This document shows positions 51,963 through 61,625 of a stretch of DNA of 64,000 nucleotides, piece by piece. Positions within the stretch are counted from its first letter, which is position 1. Every line of letters begins with the position of its first letter. Both the position numbers and the translations under genes were made by a program. Origin of the DNA: Macrosoma leucophasiata (lineage: Eukaryota > Arthropoda > Insecta > Lepidoptera > Hedylidae); contig JAWQUS010000016.1 in the NCBI GenBank assembly GCA_036365455.1, positions 18,995,001-19,059,000 of the forward strand, in the 5' to 3' direction. The notes under the pieces are model-generated. The model made no database searches. It saw nothing but the letters and a program-made list of their open reading frames with translations, and was not told the origin of the DNA.

Positions 51963-52319
51963 CCGCGACCCTTTTTTTGAAATCTATCAATAACTACAAT
52001 GCGTTTTTCTTTAGTCTTAAATCACAACTACGAAGATGGGTGACAGATACAGGCTACATTGTATAGCTGGACACACGTCGAGCAAGCAATTACTGAATAC
52101 CGTACCGCAAAAACGTGTCGTAACGTACATGGTACAAGTCATTATTCATATAATTAAATGCGTGTGTTTCGATTCAATCGTTGGCATTTTAACAATTTCC
52201 TTAGCTGTATTCTATTGTTTTTATTTTTTTTAATTTTTTTATGTCAATGCAATGATTTATTGTGATTCTGTGTGCCTATAGCTATTTTTCTATGTACCTA
52301 TATTTAACTATCTATGTAA
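51963..52319. other. No recognised feature
   Basis: No repeat or coding region identified. Confidence 0.35.
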
Positions 52320-52561
52320 TATATAAAATCAATTGTTGTTCGTAAATTACGCTAAAACTTGAGAACGAATGGACCGATTTGGCTAATTTTGGTTTTGAAT
52401 TGTGTTTGGAAGTCAAGGGAAGGTAAATCTTGAGAAAGAAAATGTGAAGAAATTGTGAAGGAATTAGTAAAAACAACAATTTCATTTTCCCATACAAATA
52501 GTCCAAACTTTTGGCACATTATTTAATTCTGAGGCAATACAAAGTTTGCCGGACCAGTTAG
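52320..52561 (+). mobile_element. Heli-1 Helitron-like copy
   Basis: AATCAATTGTTGTTCGTAAA to GCAATACAAAGTTTGCCGGA, then CCAG and TTAG in place of CTAG. Confidence 0.7.
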
Positions 52562-52767
52562 TTCGTAATAATTTTCTTCGTACTTTATTCTGATTTCTTA
52601 TTCCAGAAGATTCTCGATACTTTTTTCGGAGTTTATTTATGTGCCTAGTAGTAAATACTAATGTCATGTTATCATACTACAAATATTTACAAGTGTAGAA
52701 TTTTTGCGGGACGTGTGGCTCCTCGTTTATTTCATTTTCTGTGAATTTTTAAGTTATATTACGTTAT

Positions 52768-53067
52768 CTATATAAATAAATAAAATTGGAGTGTCTGTTT
52801 GTAATATTAAAATAACTTTTTACTAAATGTATATGTATGTATGCACGGTACATCTACCAAGACAAGATTTTTTACAATTTTTGTCTGTCTGTCTGTTTGG
52901 CGGGGCTAATCTTGGGAACGGCTGGACCGATTTTGACTGGCAGATAGCTGATGTAATAAGGAGTATCTTAGGCTACTTTTATACTAGCTTCGCTCACGAC
53001 TTCGTCCGGGTAGATACTGAACAACAATCATAAATTCTCACGCGGACGAAGTCGCGGGGACAGCTAG
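52768..53067 (+). mobile_element. Heli-2 Helitron-like copy, most complete
   Basis: ATATAAATAAATAAAATTGG start and GTATGTATG, TGTCTGTCTGTCTG blocks. The terminal CACGCGGACGAAGTCGCGGG, GACAG, CTAG ends it, followed by T. CGCG pairs with CGCG around GACGAAGT. The T at 53068 begins the next Helitron-like copy. Confidence 0.8.
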
Positions 53068-53238
53068 TCCCTACTAATATTATTAATGCGAAAGTAACTC
53101 TGTCTGTCTGTTACCTTTTCACGTCCAAACGACTGAACCGATTTTAATGCAATTTGGTCCAGAGATAGAGTTGACTTTGAGTAAGAACATAGGCTACTTT
53201 TCGTCATCCACGCAGGCGAAGCCACGGGCAATAGCTAG
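53068..53238 (+). mobile_element. Heli-3 Helitron-like copy abutting Heli-2
   Basis: Starts TCCCTACTAATATTATTAAT (TC start) immediately after the CTAG of the previous copy and ends CACGGGCAATAG-CTAG-T. Insertion of one Helitron directly at the 3' end of another. Confidence 0.78.
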
Positions 53239-53247
53239 TATTTAATA

Positions 53248-53524
53248 AAGTCGGTGACGATTTGTTTGAAATAGGTTTATTACTAGTATACTTAGTGAGA
53301 TAGAAAAACGGTGCAAAAACACGGACTTTCAGGATGGCACCAAAACTTAATTGTAAATGTTCTGGAAAAGTAGCCATCGCTTTACTCGAATTACTGACTG
53401 TAACTCATTTGGCTGACATAATAAATAATTAACTGAGTGACTGATTCTGGTTTTTAAGCTGCTTACATATGAAATATCGATTTATTTGATACTGGCAATA
53501 TGCGTAAATGCGACACCATAATAT
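53248..53524 (+). mobile_element. Retro-U copy, 5'-truncated
   Basis: Starts at GTGACGATTTGTTTGAAATA, then TAGCCATCGCTTTACTCGAA and GATACTGGCAATATGCGTAA. No A tail remains. Confidence 0.72.
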
Positions 53525-53532
53525 ATTTGTTT

Positions 53533-53900
53533 TATATTATTTCGCATTAACACATGCTTGTGAAATATATTTTATTTTTAAAGAAAAATGGAAAGAAAAA
53601 TTTTTGACTTCAGGCGAGACTCGAACTCGCGACCTACTGGGAATCTAGTCCAGCCGCTCTTCCAATTGAGCTACTGAAGCCCTGCCCGATTTGTTGAATT
53701 TTTCCTTCACATCTATTGCATTGCTTTATGGTAGCAGTAGCGCCATCTATTACCAACTATGCTAGTTAGGCAACCGATATAATAGACTTTTCAGTTTATT
53801 GAATATCGTAAAGAAGTCGCTTTTACCCTTAATAATTGTTTTATATTATTTCGCATTAACACATGCTTGTGAAATATATTTTATTTTTAAAGAAAAATGG
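53533..53900 (-). repeat. T2 tandem pair (309-bp period)
   Basis: A complete unit (53533-53841) followed by the start of another (53842 onward), with the same tRNA-like sequence (minus strand) as at 48001-48720. The AGCGCCATCTATTACC block in each unit is also shared. Confidence 0.85.
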
Positions 53901-53932
53901 AAAGAAAATCCATTTTTCTTTAAAAATAAAAT
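53878..53932. repeat. 24-bp hairpin at a head-to-head T2 junction
   Basis: The left arm (53878-53901) ends with AAAGAAAAATGGA; the right arm (53909-53932) starts with its complement TCCATTTTTCTTT. The two arms are the ends of oppositely oriented T2 units. Confidence 0.93.
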
Positions 53933-54092
53933 GTATAATAAAATATATTCGACGGAAAAATTCGACAAATCGGGCAGGGCTTCAGTAGCTCAATAGGAAG
54001 AGCGGCTGGACTAGATTCCCAGTAGGTCGCGAGTTCGAGTCTCGCTTGAAATCAAATTTTTCTTTCCATTTTTCTTTAAAAATAAAACCATA
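53909..54092 (+). mobile_element. T2 SINE, plus orientation
   Basis: Contains GGGCTTCAGTAGCTCAATAG then GAAGAGCGGC, GGTCGCGAGTTCGAGTCTCG and tail TTTTTCTTTCCATTTTTCTT. The D-arm and T-arm are still paired. One acceptor base and one D-loop base are changed. Confidence 0.82.
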
Positions 54093-54683
54093 ATATATTA
54101 TAAAAAAACGAGTAGATAGTTCCCTTCTAAGTTTAAATCCCTCACAAAGATAAATAACTTTGCCTCAGTATAGTGCGTGTTCGTTTTAAATTGAAATGTA
54201 TTTCAAACTAGATGGCGCTCATTGTTCAGAATTATAAGGGTTGCCACGCTTACTTTAGTAGCGAGTGCGAGCTCGGATAGATAATAGCAAAGCATTACTT
54301 TTGAGACGATCCAAATGCTTTAAGATAAGTATAAAGATGGGTATAATTTTCCTAATGGAGTTTCAGTTCGGATTGTGGCCGATAATTTCCGTAAAGTACA
54401 TCATGTTTCTTTACGTCACAGCAAAAAATATGATGTAGCAAGTATACCTGTTTGCCACTGTTCTTCTTCTTCTTGGTCGTTGCACTCTTGGCAGAGTGGT
54501 CGTGGTTGTCATTTCAGAGTTGGTTGGTGGCTCGCTTTACTATCCGTCGTTTGCCACTATATGACATAGAAAATATTACCATTTTATCGAATTCGCTAGG
54601 CTGATAGATTAAGTAGTGTTGTGGTGCATATACTTCGCCACTGCTCCCAGGAAAATTATTTCAATATTTGAAATTGAAATTAA
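54093..54683. other. No recognised feature except a common repeat scrap
   Basis: TTCTTCTTCTTGGTCGTTGC and GGCAGAGTGGTCGTGG at 54461-54506 look like a widespread Lepidoptera repeat. No second copy is in the window. Confidence 0.35.
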
Positions 54684-54809
54684 TATTAGGTTCGGTAAAA
54701 AGTCTTTTCGCATTATAGTATGTATGAACTTGTAATAAAATCTCTTTGGCTGTAGTATTTGTATCTGGCTGGTTTTGGAATCATTGAAAGTAAAAATTTT
54801 AAAGAACAT

Positions 54810-54957
54810 TGTAGAAATTAAACTTGCGGATTTTCTCGCGTATACAACACTCCCAAACTTCTTCATACACCCGACGTTTCGGTCGCTTTCCAGCTACCGT
54901 GGTCACGGGCTGACTAATTCGACGATGTTCAGCCTGGTCTTATATAGCTGAGAACAT
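54810..54957 (+). mobile_element. 148-bp insertion in mariner with 7-bp duplication
   Basis: AGAACAT occurs at 54803-54809 and 54951-54957. Copy 1 has a single continuous AAAGAACATAATTCC at this place. The insert begins TGTAGAAATTAAACTTGCGG and contains ACCCGACGTTTCGGTCGCTT and CAGCTACCGTGGTCACGGGC. Its first third is found inverted at 28145-28199. A related piece may be at 63130-63165. Family not identified. Confidence 0.85.
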
Positions 54958-55015
54958 AATTCCAAATTCAAATTAGGCAAATGTGTGATTTTCATTTGTT
55001 TTTCGTACTGTCAAG

Positions 55016-56070
55016 ATGAGTGAATCTAATGAAGAAATTCGATACATTTTAAAATTTTACTACAAAAAAGGTAAAAATGCAACGCAAGCCGCGAAAAAAA
55101 TTTGCGATGTTTATGCACCTAGTGCAGTGTCTGTGAGAGTAGCACAAATTTGGTTTAAGCGTTTTCAATCTGGAAATTTTGATGTCAAAGATGCACCTCG
55201 CTCTGGTCGCCCTATTACGGATAAAATGGATGCCATTTTTGAAAAAGTGGAGCAAGATCGACATATCAGTAGTTACGACGTAGCTGAAGAACTGAGAATT
55301 GATCACAAAACAGTTTTGGCGCATTTGAAAAAAGCTGGGTACAAAAAAAAGCTCGATATTTGGGTACCTCACGAGCTCACTGAAAGAAACCTAATGAACC
55401 GTGTACTCACTTGTGATTCTTTATTACGACGTAATGAAACCGAATCATTTTTGAAGAAGCTGATAACTGGTGATGAAAAGTGGATCACGTACGACAAGAA
55501 AGTGCGAAAAAGTTCGTGGTCAAAGGCCGGTCAGGCTTCACAGACTGTGGCAAAACCCGGGTTAACTCACAATAAGGTGATGTTGTGTGTGTGGTGGGAT
55601 TGAAAGGGCATTATTCATTATGAGCTATTACCACCAGGCAGGACTATCGATTCTGAACTCTACTGCGAACAACTGATGAGATTAAAGCAAGAAGTTGAGA
55701 GAAAGCGGCCGGAATTGATCAACAGAAGGGGTGTGGTGTTTCATCATGATAACGCTAGAGCATTATATTACATTTTGCTGAGTGGCTATAGCACACATCT
55801 ATAGCCACTCAGCAAAAATTAAGAGAGTTTGGCTGGGAGGTGTTAATGCATCCGCCGTATAGTCCTGACCTTGCACCTTCAGATTTCCAACTGTTTCGGT
55901 CTCTTCAGAATTCTTTATGCAATGTTAGGTTAACATCACGAGAGGACTGCCAAATCCACTTGTCGCGGTATTTTGATGAGATGTCTCAAAATGTTTATAG
56001 CAATGGGATCATGTCCCTACCTACAAGATGGCAAAAGGTTATCGAACAAAATGGTACATACATACTTTAG
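55016..56070 (+). pseudogene. Mariner transposase, copy 2 (one stop, one insertion)
   Basis: Better preserved than copy 1. From the start codon, 195 residues are open: N-terminal helix-turn-helix region, RSGRP at 62-66, the WVPHEL linker at 116-121, and TGDEKWITYD with the first catalytic Asp at 153. A tryptophan codon has become TGA at 55601-55603. The frame then continues through HYELLPPGRTIDSELYCEQL to VVFHHDNAR with the second Asp. A local inverted insertion (55769-55799) destroys the following segment. The C-terminal part resumes as LMHPPYSPDLAPSDFQLF with the third Asp and ends TYIL. Family length is about 345 residues. Confidence 0.92.
55773..55817. repeat. 18-bp hairpin made by a local inverted insertion
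   Basis: TTTTGCTGAGTGGCTATA and TATAGCCACTCAGCAAAA enclose GCACACATC. In copy 1 only the second arm exists (with one base different), so the first arm is a newly added inverted copy of the adjacent sequence. Confidence 0.95.
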
Positions 56071-56148
56071 TTAAATTTAAATAAACTATATTAAAAATGT
56101 TTTGAATTATCTTAAAAAATGCGAAGAAACTTTTTCCCCAACCTAATA

Positions 56149-56442
56149 CATTGTGAGTAAACTGAAATTAATTTATGGTTGATATCGTTGTTCTCGTTAT
56201 TAGGGTTGTCATATTTGGTTTTCATTTTTGTAAATGGCATAAAATTTTCATGTTGTCAATGTTATGACGAACCCGAATATTGAATAACAAACAACGAATA
56301 AATATCAAACATAAGATTCGAAAGTTTTATTTTATCTCAAAAGAGACAAGTACCTACTTTGTTCTGCTTTATTTTACCAGAAACAAATATCAATTATTTA
56401 TAGTAACGTTTGTTTAATTTTAAACGTAGTACCTATATATGT
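56149..56442. other. No recognised feature
   Basis: No repeat or coding region identified. Confidence 0.35.
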
Positions 56443-56488
56443 ACCCCGTTAGGGACCTGGCGTGAAGATACATACATACATACCTATA
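56443..56488 (+). mobile_element. LINE-2 3' tail, extreme truncation
   Basis: CCCCGTTAGGGACCTGGCGT then GAAGATACATACATACATAC. Only about 30 bp plus tail inserted. Confidence 0.75.
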
Positions 56489-56705
56489 TATTTAAAAAAA
56501 AAGAATATTGACGTCACCAACCCTATATCAAATACGTTTAATAGCTTGATGTTAAATCATTAATGCTCGAACGCACGCGCAGGGCTGTCAATCTTGTCAC
56601 TTTGACACGCTAAAACTGCGTAAGCTGGTCTTTGAAATAAAATATTACTTCCTTTGTTACGTAGCGTATATTATTTGTAAAATAATACGGTTAATATACC
56701 TATAT

Positions 56706-56932
56706 CAGAGATAATGGTGTAAAGTCCTTTATCTCTGGTTCTATTGGGATATTTCCATTTTCTGGAAATTTCCCAGTACCTCGAAGTTTGGTAATGTGCC
56801 CGGAGATGTCAACAGGCTCGCCACCTGTTACATGGGCCAAAACGTAACCGGCGAATCGTGGGTGTTTGCATGTATGCTTGAATGCATTTACCTCTGCCTA
56901 CCCCTTCGGGGATTACAGGCGTGAAGTTACGT
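56706..56932 (+). mobile_element. T1 SINE, 5'-truncated, 11-bp target duplication
   Basis: TATACCTATAT at 56695-56705 and 56933-56943 flank a T1 body lacking its tRNA head (starts CAGAGATAATGGTGTAAAG). A clean duplication around a headless copy shows that truncation happened at insertion. Confidence 0.9.
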
Positions 56933-56943
56933 TATACCTATAT

Positions 56944-57408
56944 TACCTACCGTAATTGCGAATAATTTTAATTTCACAGATGTTAATTTTTGATTATTTA
57001 CCTAAATAATAAAAAGTGAGACGTTGGTCTATGGTACTTTTGACGTGACAACGTCTTAAATTAGGTTGCGGCTCGGAGTCACTCATGAAAAAGTGTAACG
57101 CCCGGTAACGTAACGATGAGTCACCGAACGAGAGAGAGGCCTGCCGGACCGGCGAATGCCTTTCTACCGAGAAAAAGACGTTGTCACGTAAAATCTTCGC
57201 AACCAGTTTTATATTCTTCCTTCTGTAGTCAAATTGTTAATTAACGTCAATCATGACGTTAGCTGTCATTTGTCAACGAGTCTTCGTTCGGATACATGCA
57301 ACAGCAAAAACATAGACCAAGTATGAATTATTTTAATGTGAAGACGAAGATCTACTTAAAAATACCCTAAGGACGGGATTAAAATGATCTTAAGTGCCAA
57401 TTTTATTC
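56944..57408. other. No recognised feature
   Basis: No repeat or coding region identified. Confidence 0.35.
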
Positions 57409-57502
57409 TACCTGTGTACAAATTGTTGTTGAAATCCGCCCAGCCGCTTTAGTGTGATTGAGCAATAAACAAACATACAAAACATATAATAGTAGTAGGA
57501 TA
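57409..57502 (-). mobile_element. Heli-3 Helitron-like 5' fragment
   Basis: GTGTACAAATTGTTGTTGAA, GCCGCTTTAGTGTGATTGAG and AAACAAACATACAAAACATA are the inverse of the start of 40118-40384. Confidence 0.6.
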
Positions 57503-57924
57503 AGATGTATGTAGAATTAAAGTCGTCTTTCGTCAAAATTATTTCCATTATACAGTACCTAGGTACCCATTACAGTTAATATTTAAATTTAGAATTCACA
57601 AGGAAATGCAATTAAGCTATACCCCATATCGTGACCTTACCAATAAGGAGATAATAAAGCCTGGTCTTATTTGATTAATCGTGATTAAATTGTAGAGTTT
57701 CCGTTAAAATCCATTTTACTAGATAGTTACTATGGTCGGAGAACGTGCAACACCGCGTAATTAATGTTTGCTTTATGGACCACTTTACAATAGGTCAAGA
57801 GATTTTGGAATCGGCGTGTATGTTTGAAGAGAGTTATGAATGAAGGAACACAAGGACACACATCATGCATAAATCGAGATATATATTATGACTCGACGCC
57901 GTCTGCCTACTGCTTACCATTTTT
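57503..57924. other. No recognised feature
   Basis: No repeat or coding region identified. Confidence 0.35.
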
Positions 57925-58040
57925 ACTGGTAGTCTAGCTCCAGTATGGGGATTCGAGGGCGGTGTACAGGGTAGTTAGTGTACAGCACTATCGTGCACTG
58001 TAGGCCTTAATTGTTTACCCTTTGTGATAGTTATAACGGT
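57925..58040 (+). mobile_element. SINE-A, decayed fragment
   Basis: TTACTGGTAGTCTAGCTCCA, GTGTACAGCACTATCGTGCA and TTTGTGATAGTTATAACGG. Confidence 0.6.
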
Positions 58041-58061
58041 GATATAAAAGGTTATTTGAAA

Positions 58062-58358
58062 TTTAGTGGTGGTAGAGCTCCAGTGACGGAGATCGCGGGC
58101 AAAGGCACCACCGTATTACCTTATATACTTGGCGCTAAATGGTAGTGTTCAGCACTATCGTGTTCCGGTCAGGTGGTAATGTATGGCTTTCCGCATTCTG
58201 CTTTCCGGCACAGAGGCATAACACCTTAGGCCTCAGGGGTGGTAACGCATCTGAATTTTGACCTTGGTGTTTGTGTGGATGTCTATAGGCTGCAGTCATC
58301 ACATAACATCAATGTGAACTGCATGCTTGTTTGCCACTTCGATTATGTAATAAAATAA
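58062..58358 (+). mobile_element. SINE-A, full length
   Basis: TTAGTGGTGGTAGAGCTCCA to CACTTCGATTATGTAATAAA, mostly consensus. Confidence 0.87.
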
Positions 58359-58611
58359 TGTAAAAAGTATATCAGTAGAATGTCTCAATTCCCTTTTACA
58401 AACTGATAACAAAGAGTAAATGAAAAGAAAAAGAGTCATTCTTTGTCATTCAAAGGAGTAATTCTTTGTCAGTTCCAAAGGCCAATATGATCTGAGAAAA
58501 ACATGCCGGAAAAAACTCAGTCGGCTCTTTTAAAAATATCTCTTAGGCATATTTTTACAATTTTCTATAAAGAAGATCGTTTGAATACATTTTACATTAG
58601 TTACATTTAGT
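58359..58611. other. No recognised feature
   Basis: The sentence-like motif GTCATTCTTTGTCATTCA at 58436 also occurs at 39709, next to a Retro-U copy; significance unclear. Confidence 0.35.
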
Positions 58612-59142
58612 TGTTTAGAATCTAAACATCTCAGCCAGCGGGCTCGACTAGCCGTACATAATGCTGTACTTACTCCAACGCTTTTATATGGAAGCGAGAG
58701 CTGGGTATGCAGGAAAGAGCATGAAAGTAAGTTGAACGCGGTCGAGATGAGATCTTTGCGCAAGATCTGCGGTGTATCACTCACCGATCGCGTTCGTAAT
58801 GAAGATGTAAGAAAGAGACTTTGTGTGAATGATAGTATCGGTGTAAAAATGAAAAAAGGCATGCTCCGATGGTTCGGGCATATAGAAAGAATGTCGAATG
58901 AGCGAATGACTAAACAGATATACAATGCGAATGTGGATGGTTGCAGAGGCCCAGGAAGACCAAGGCTGACCTACCATGACCAAATAGGTCGAGTTCTGTC
59001 TGATGGTGGGGTCAAAAGTCTTAGGAATCGGCGTGCATGTATGAAGAGAATGATGAAGGTAGACGAGGCACGAGAGGTTTGTCAGAACCGGGATGTCTGG
59101 CGCTCTACACTCTCTGCCTACCCCGTTAGGGACCTGGCGTGA
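58612..59142 (+). pseudogene. LINE-2 reverse transcriptase, C-terminal fragment
   Basis: About 176 open codons of the RT end, without an internal stop. LSQRARLAVHNAVLTPTLLY, GSESWVCRKEHESKLNAVEM and RSLRKICGVSLTDRVRNEDV come first. MLRWFGHIERM, GRGPGRPRLTYHDQIGRVL-type and NRRACMKRMMKVDEAREVCQ follow, then NRDVWRSTLSAYPVRDLA and stop. The YGSESW...RSLR...MLRWFGH...GRPR order is that of non-LTR RT thumb/connection regions. The palm with catalytic aspartates is missing (5' truncation), so it is inactive although open. The clade is uncertain. It is the longest copy of the family whose tails recur at 1, 905, 11405, 18674, 48745, 56443 and 59287. Confidence 0.85.
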
Positions 59143-59252
59143 AGATACATATAACCATCTAACCGGAGCATCACAGTGGTGAATCCTACAATTCAGCACA
59201 TAGACTACTTTATAGATAATACGGTGGTAGCTTCGTCCTCGAGTTCCGACAT
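59143..59252 (-). mobile_element. LINE-2 tail followed by SINE-A subfamily B piece
   Basis: After the LINE end (AAGATACATA) comes minus SINE-A-B sequence: TAACCATCTAACCGGAGCAT to GTCCTCGAGTTCCGACATTG. It probably marks the target into which the LINE inserted. Confidence 0.6.
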
Positions 59253-59286
59253 TGAATTTTTATAACAAACTAATAACAATCTTATG

Positions 59287-59372
59287 GGGTAGGTACGTCA
59301 GGACTTGGATATCTTTCGCTCCATACTCTCTGTCTAACCTGTAAGATACCAGACGTGAAGATACATACATAT
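59287..59372 (+). mobile_element. LINE-2 3' end fragment
   Basis: GTCAGGACTTGGATATCTTT, CTCCATACTCTCTGTC and AAGATACATACATATATT. Confidence 0.72.
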
Positions 59373-59456
59373 ATTATGCCTTGGACATAACTTTATGCAC
59401 TGTTAACCTTATTGTAAGAAGAATAAAGCATTTACCTATTATTATTACTTAACATT

Positions 59457-59738
59457 ACTGGTGGTAGAGCTCCTGTGATGGAGCTCGCTGGCGTAGGCAC
59501 CATCGCATTACCTAATATACTTGCCGATAAATGGTAGTGTTCAGCACTATCGTGCTCCGGTCAGGTGGTAAATGTACGGCCCTGTAATTTCCGGCACAGA
59601 GGCATAACACCTTAGGCCTCAGGAGTGATAACGCATCTGCATTTTGACCTTTGTGTAAGTGTCTACAGGCTGCAGTCATCACTTAACATCAATGTGAACT
59701 GCATGCTTGATTGCCACTTCTATTACATAAAAAAAAAC
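59457..59738 (+). mobile_element. SINE-A, full length
   Basis: ACTGGTGGTAGAGCTCCTGT to CTTCTATTACATAAAAAAAA, with a short deletion at TTTGACC-TTTGTG. Confidence 0.88.
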
Positions 59739-60163
59739 TAAAGAAATAAACATTTTGATACAGTGGTTATAATAATTTAAACAATAGACGTTAATTGAAA
59801 CGGTTCAAAATTGTATGAAGTATTTAATTATACCCAAACGTAATCGATTATCCATATTAATTTTAATACAACCAAAACATTTTAGGCCAAATTTCGCAAG
59901 ATTAATACTTATGATGAAAATTATAATGTTATTCTCCATAACAAGTCGGAGTTCCCATTGCAAAAAAAATGTGAAATAGATTTGGGAACAAGTTTTGTTG
60001 GCCGGATGGTGTAGGCGTTCAAATATTTGGTATGCATAAATTTAATTTACCATTTTTTGCACATTTCTATTTTCGTAGTTACTAAAATGTTTAGAAATAA
60101 GAACAAAAAGCTATTAAAAGAAAGTTGCTGTAGTTCGTTTTTAACTGTTTTGTAATACTCTAT
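59739..60163. other. No recognised feature
   Basis: AT-rich sequence. Confidence 0.35.
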
Positions 60164-60164
60164 C

Positions 60165-60310
60165 CCCCTTATTCATAAACGTACATTAGATACGTTTTAG
60201 CTATAGAATGCTTTGTCTTTGTCAGTTGCATTGTCAAATGTGCAGGATAGAAAAGGACAAAGGAGAGATTAGCAATACTTTAGTTAAAATACGTTTATGA
60301 ATTAGGGGGT
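60165..60310. mobile_element. MITE-P copy
   Basis: CCCCCTTATTCATAAACGTA at the left and TACGTTTATGAATTAGGGGG at the right. A Retro-U copy abuts the right end. Confidence 0.82.
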
Positions 60311-60312
60311 TT

Positions 60313-60707
60313 TTTTTTTGGTTTGGCGGGAACCTTGAAAGAGATGTATGGTGCTCTTATTTTATTTAATTTTCTTGGTGTATTTTTAAATTATATTGAA
60401 TAAAGTTGGTGGCATTTTGTTTGATATAGGTTTATTACAGTGCCCGTGTATAGTGAAATAGAAAAACAGTGCGAAAATACGACCTTTCAGGTTGCCTCCA
60501 AAACTTCAGTGTAAATGTTTTGGTAAAGTAGCCATCGCTTTACTCGAATAACTTGACTGTAACTCATTTGACTGACATATTTAATAAGTAATTGACTGAC
60601 TATATTATACTAACTTTTACGCTGCTTAAATAAATACGAAATATCGTTGTACTTGACACTGGCTATATGGGTAATAGCGATGCCATAACTTAAAAAAAAA
60701 AAATAAT
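60313..60707 (+). mobile_element. Retro-U copy with A-rich tail
   Basis: TTTGGCGGGAACCTTGAAAG to GCGATGCCATAACTTAAAAA plus an A run. Plus orientation shows the tail at the 3' end, which supports the orientation given for the family. Confidence 0.8.
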
Positions 60708-60789
60708 AAGGTTTTTAGTCTATAGGTTCAAGTGTGTTGAAAGAAAAAAAGGTAAACGCATACATTCAAGTAGTTATCTTCTTTATTTA

Positions 60790-60956
60790 AGGAACCGAAG
60801 GTGGCAAACAAGCATGCGGGTCATATGGATCTTAAGTGCCTATAGGCTGTTTTTGAGCAGTTGTCTTTAGAGATCTACACAAAAACCAGAGATCAAAGTA
60901 CAGTTGCGTTGCCACCCCTGAGACCTTATATGTTATGTCTCTGTGATAGTTATTCC
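60790..60956 (-). mobile_element. SINE-A, subfamily B, partial
   Basis: GGAACCGAAGGTGGCAAACA to GTCTCTGTGATAGTTATTCC. It contains an extra TAGGCTGTTTTTGAGCAGTT. Confidence 0.72.
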
Positions 60957-61129
60957 GTTATTATTTAGTTTCAGTTTCAAATATGTCCAATACAATTCAC
61001 CCCTAAAATTTATTTATATTTTTATTTATTCTTTATTGTTACAAAATAATTAACAAATTACGTAACAAATGGCGGACTTAATGCTTAAAGCATTCTCTAC
61101 CAGTCAACCATTGGTAGTATAGATATTTT
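60957..61129. other. No recognised feature
   Basis: AT-rich sequence. Confidence 0.35.
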
Positions 61130-61420
61130 ACTGGTGGTAGAGCTCCACTGACGGAGCTCGCGGGTGTAGGCACCACCGCATTACCTAATATACTTGCCGC
61201 TAAATGGTAGTGTTCAGCACTATCGTGTTTCGGTCAGGTGGTAATGTACGGCCCTGTAATTTCCGGCACAGAGGCGTAATACCTTAGGCCTCAGGAGTGG
61301 TAACGCATCTGCATTTTGACCTTAGTCTTTGTGTGGGTGTCTATAGGCTGCAGTCATCACGTAACATCAACGTGAACTGCATGCTTGTTTGCCACTTCCA
61401 TTACATAAAAAAAAAAATAG
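61130..61420 (+). mobile_element. SINE-A, full length, consensus-like
   Basis: ACTGGTGGTAGAGCTCCACT to CTTCCATTACATAAAAAAAA. It is one of the least diverged copies and useful as a reference. Confidence 0.9.
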
Positions 61421-61625
61421 AGAAATTAGTAGGCGGTGTAACGAATAAAGATATTATATAATAGGTAAATCAAATCTTATAATAGAATATCACATACATA
61501 CAATCTAATGTTTTTACTTACATACAATATTATACTTTAAGATAAATACGATATTATATACCATATTTATACAATACCATATATTATATTAATATACATA
61601 TATAGATATTTTATATACACATACG

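Larger units (their letters stand above)
54686..56146 (+). mobile_element. Mariner element, copy 2, with two later insertions
   Basis: The left TIR TTAGGTTCGGTAAAAAGTC and right TIR (complement of TTAGGTTGGGGAAAAAGT) are flanked by TA at 54684-54685 and 56147-56148. The 1461-bp length exceeds copy 1. The excess comes from a 148-bp insertion in the 5' UTR (54810-54957) and about 30 extra bases in the ORF (55769-55799). Confidence 0.92.

Noticed and set aside
53975..54055. A real tRNA gene
   Set aside because: D and T arms are good, but the sequence recurs at least six times with tails of T2. The anticodon stem is imperfect in all copies, so these are SINE heads.
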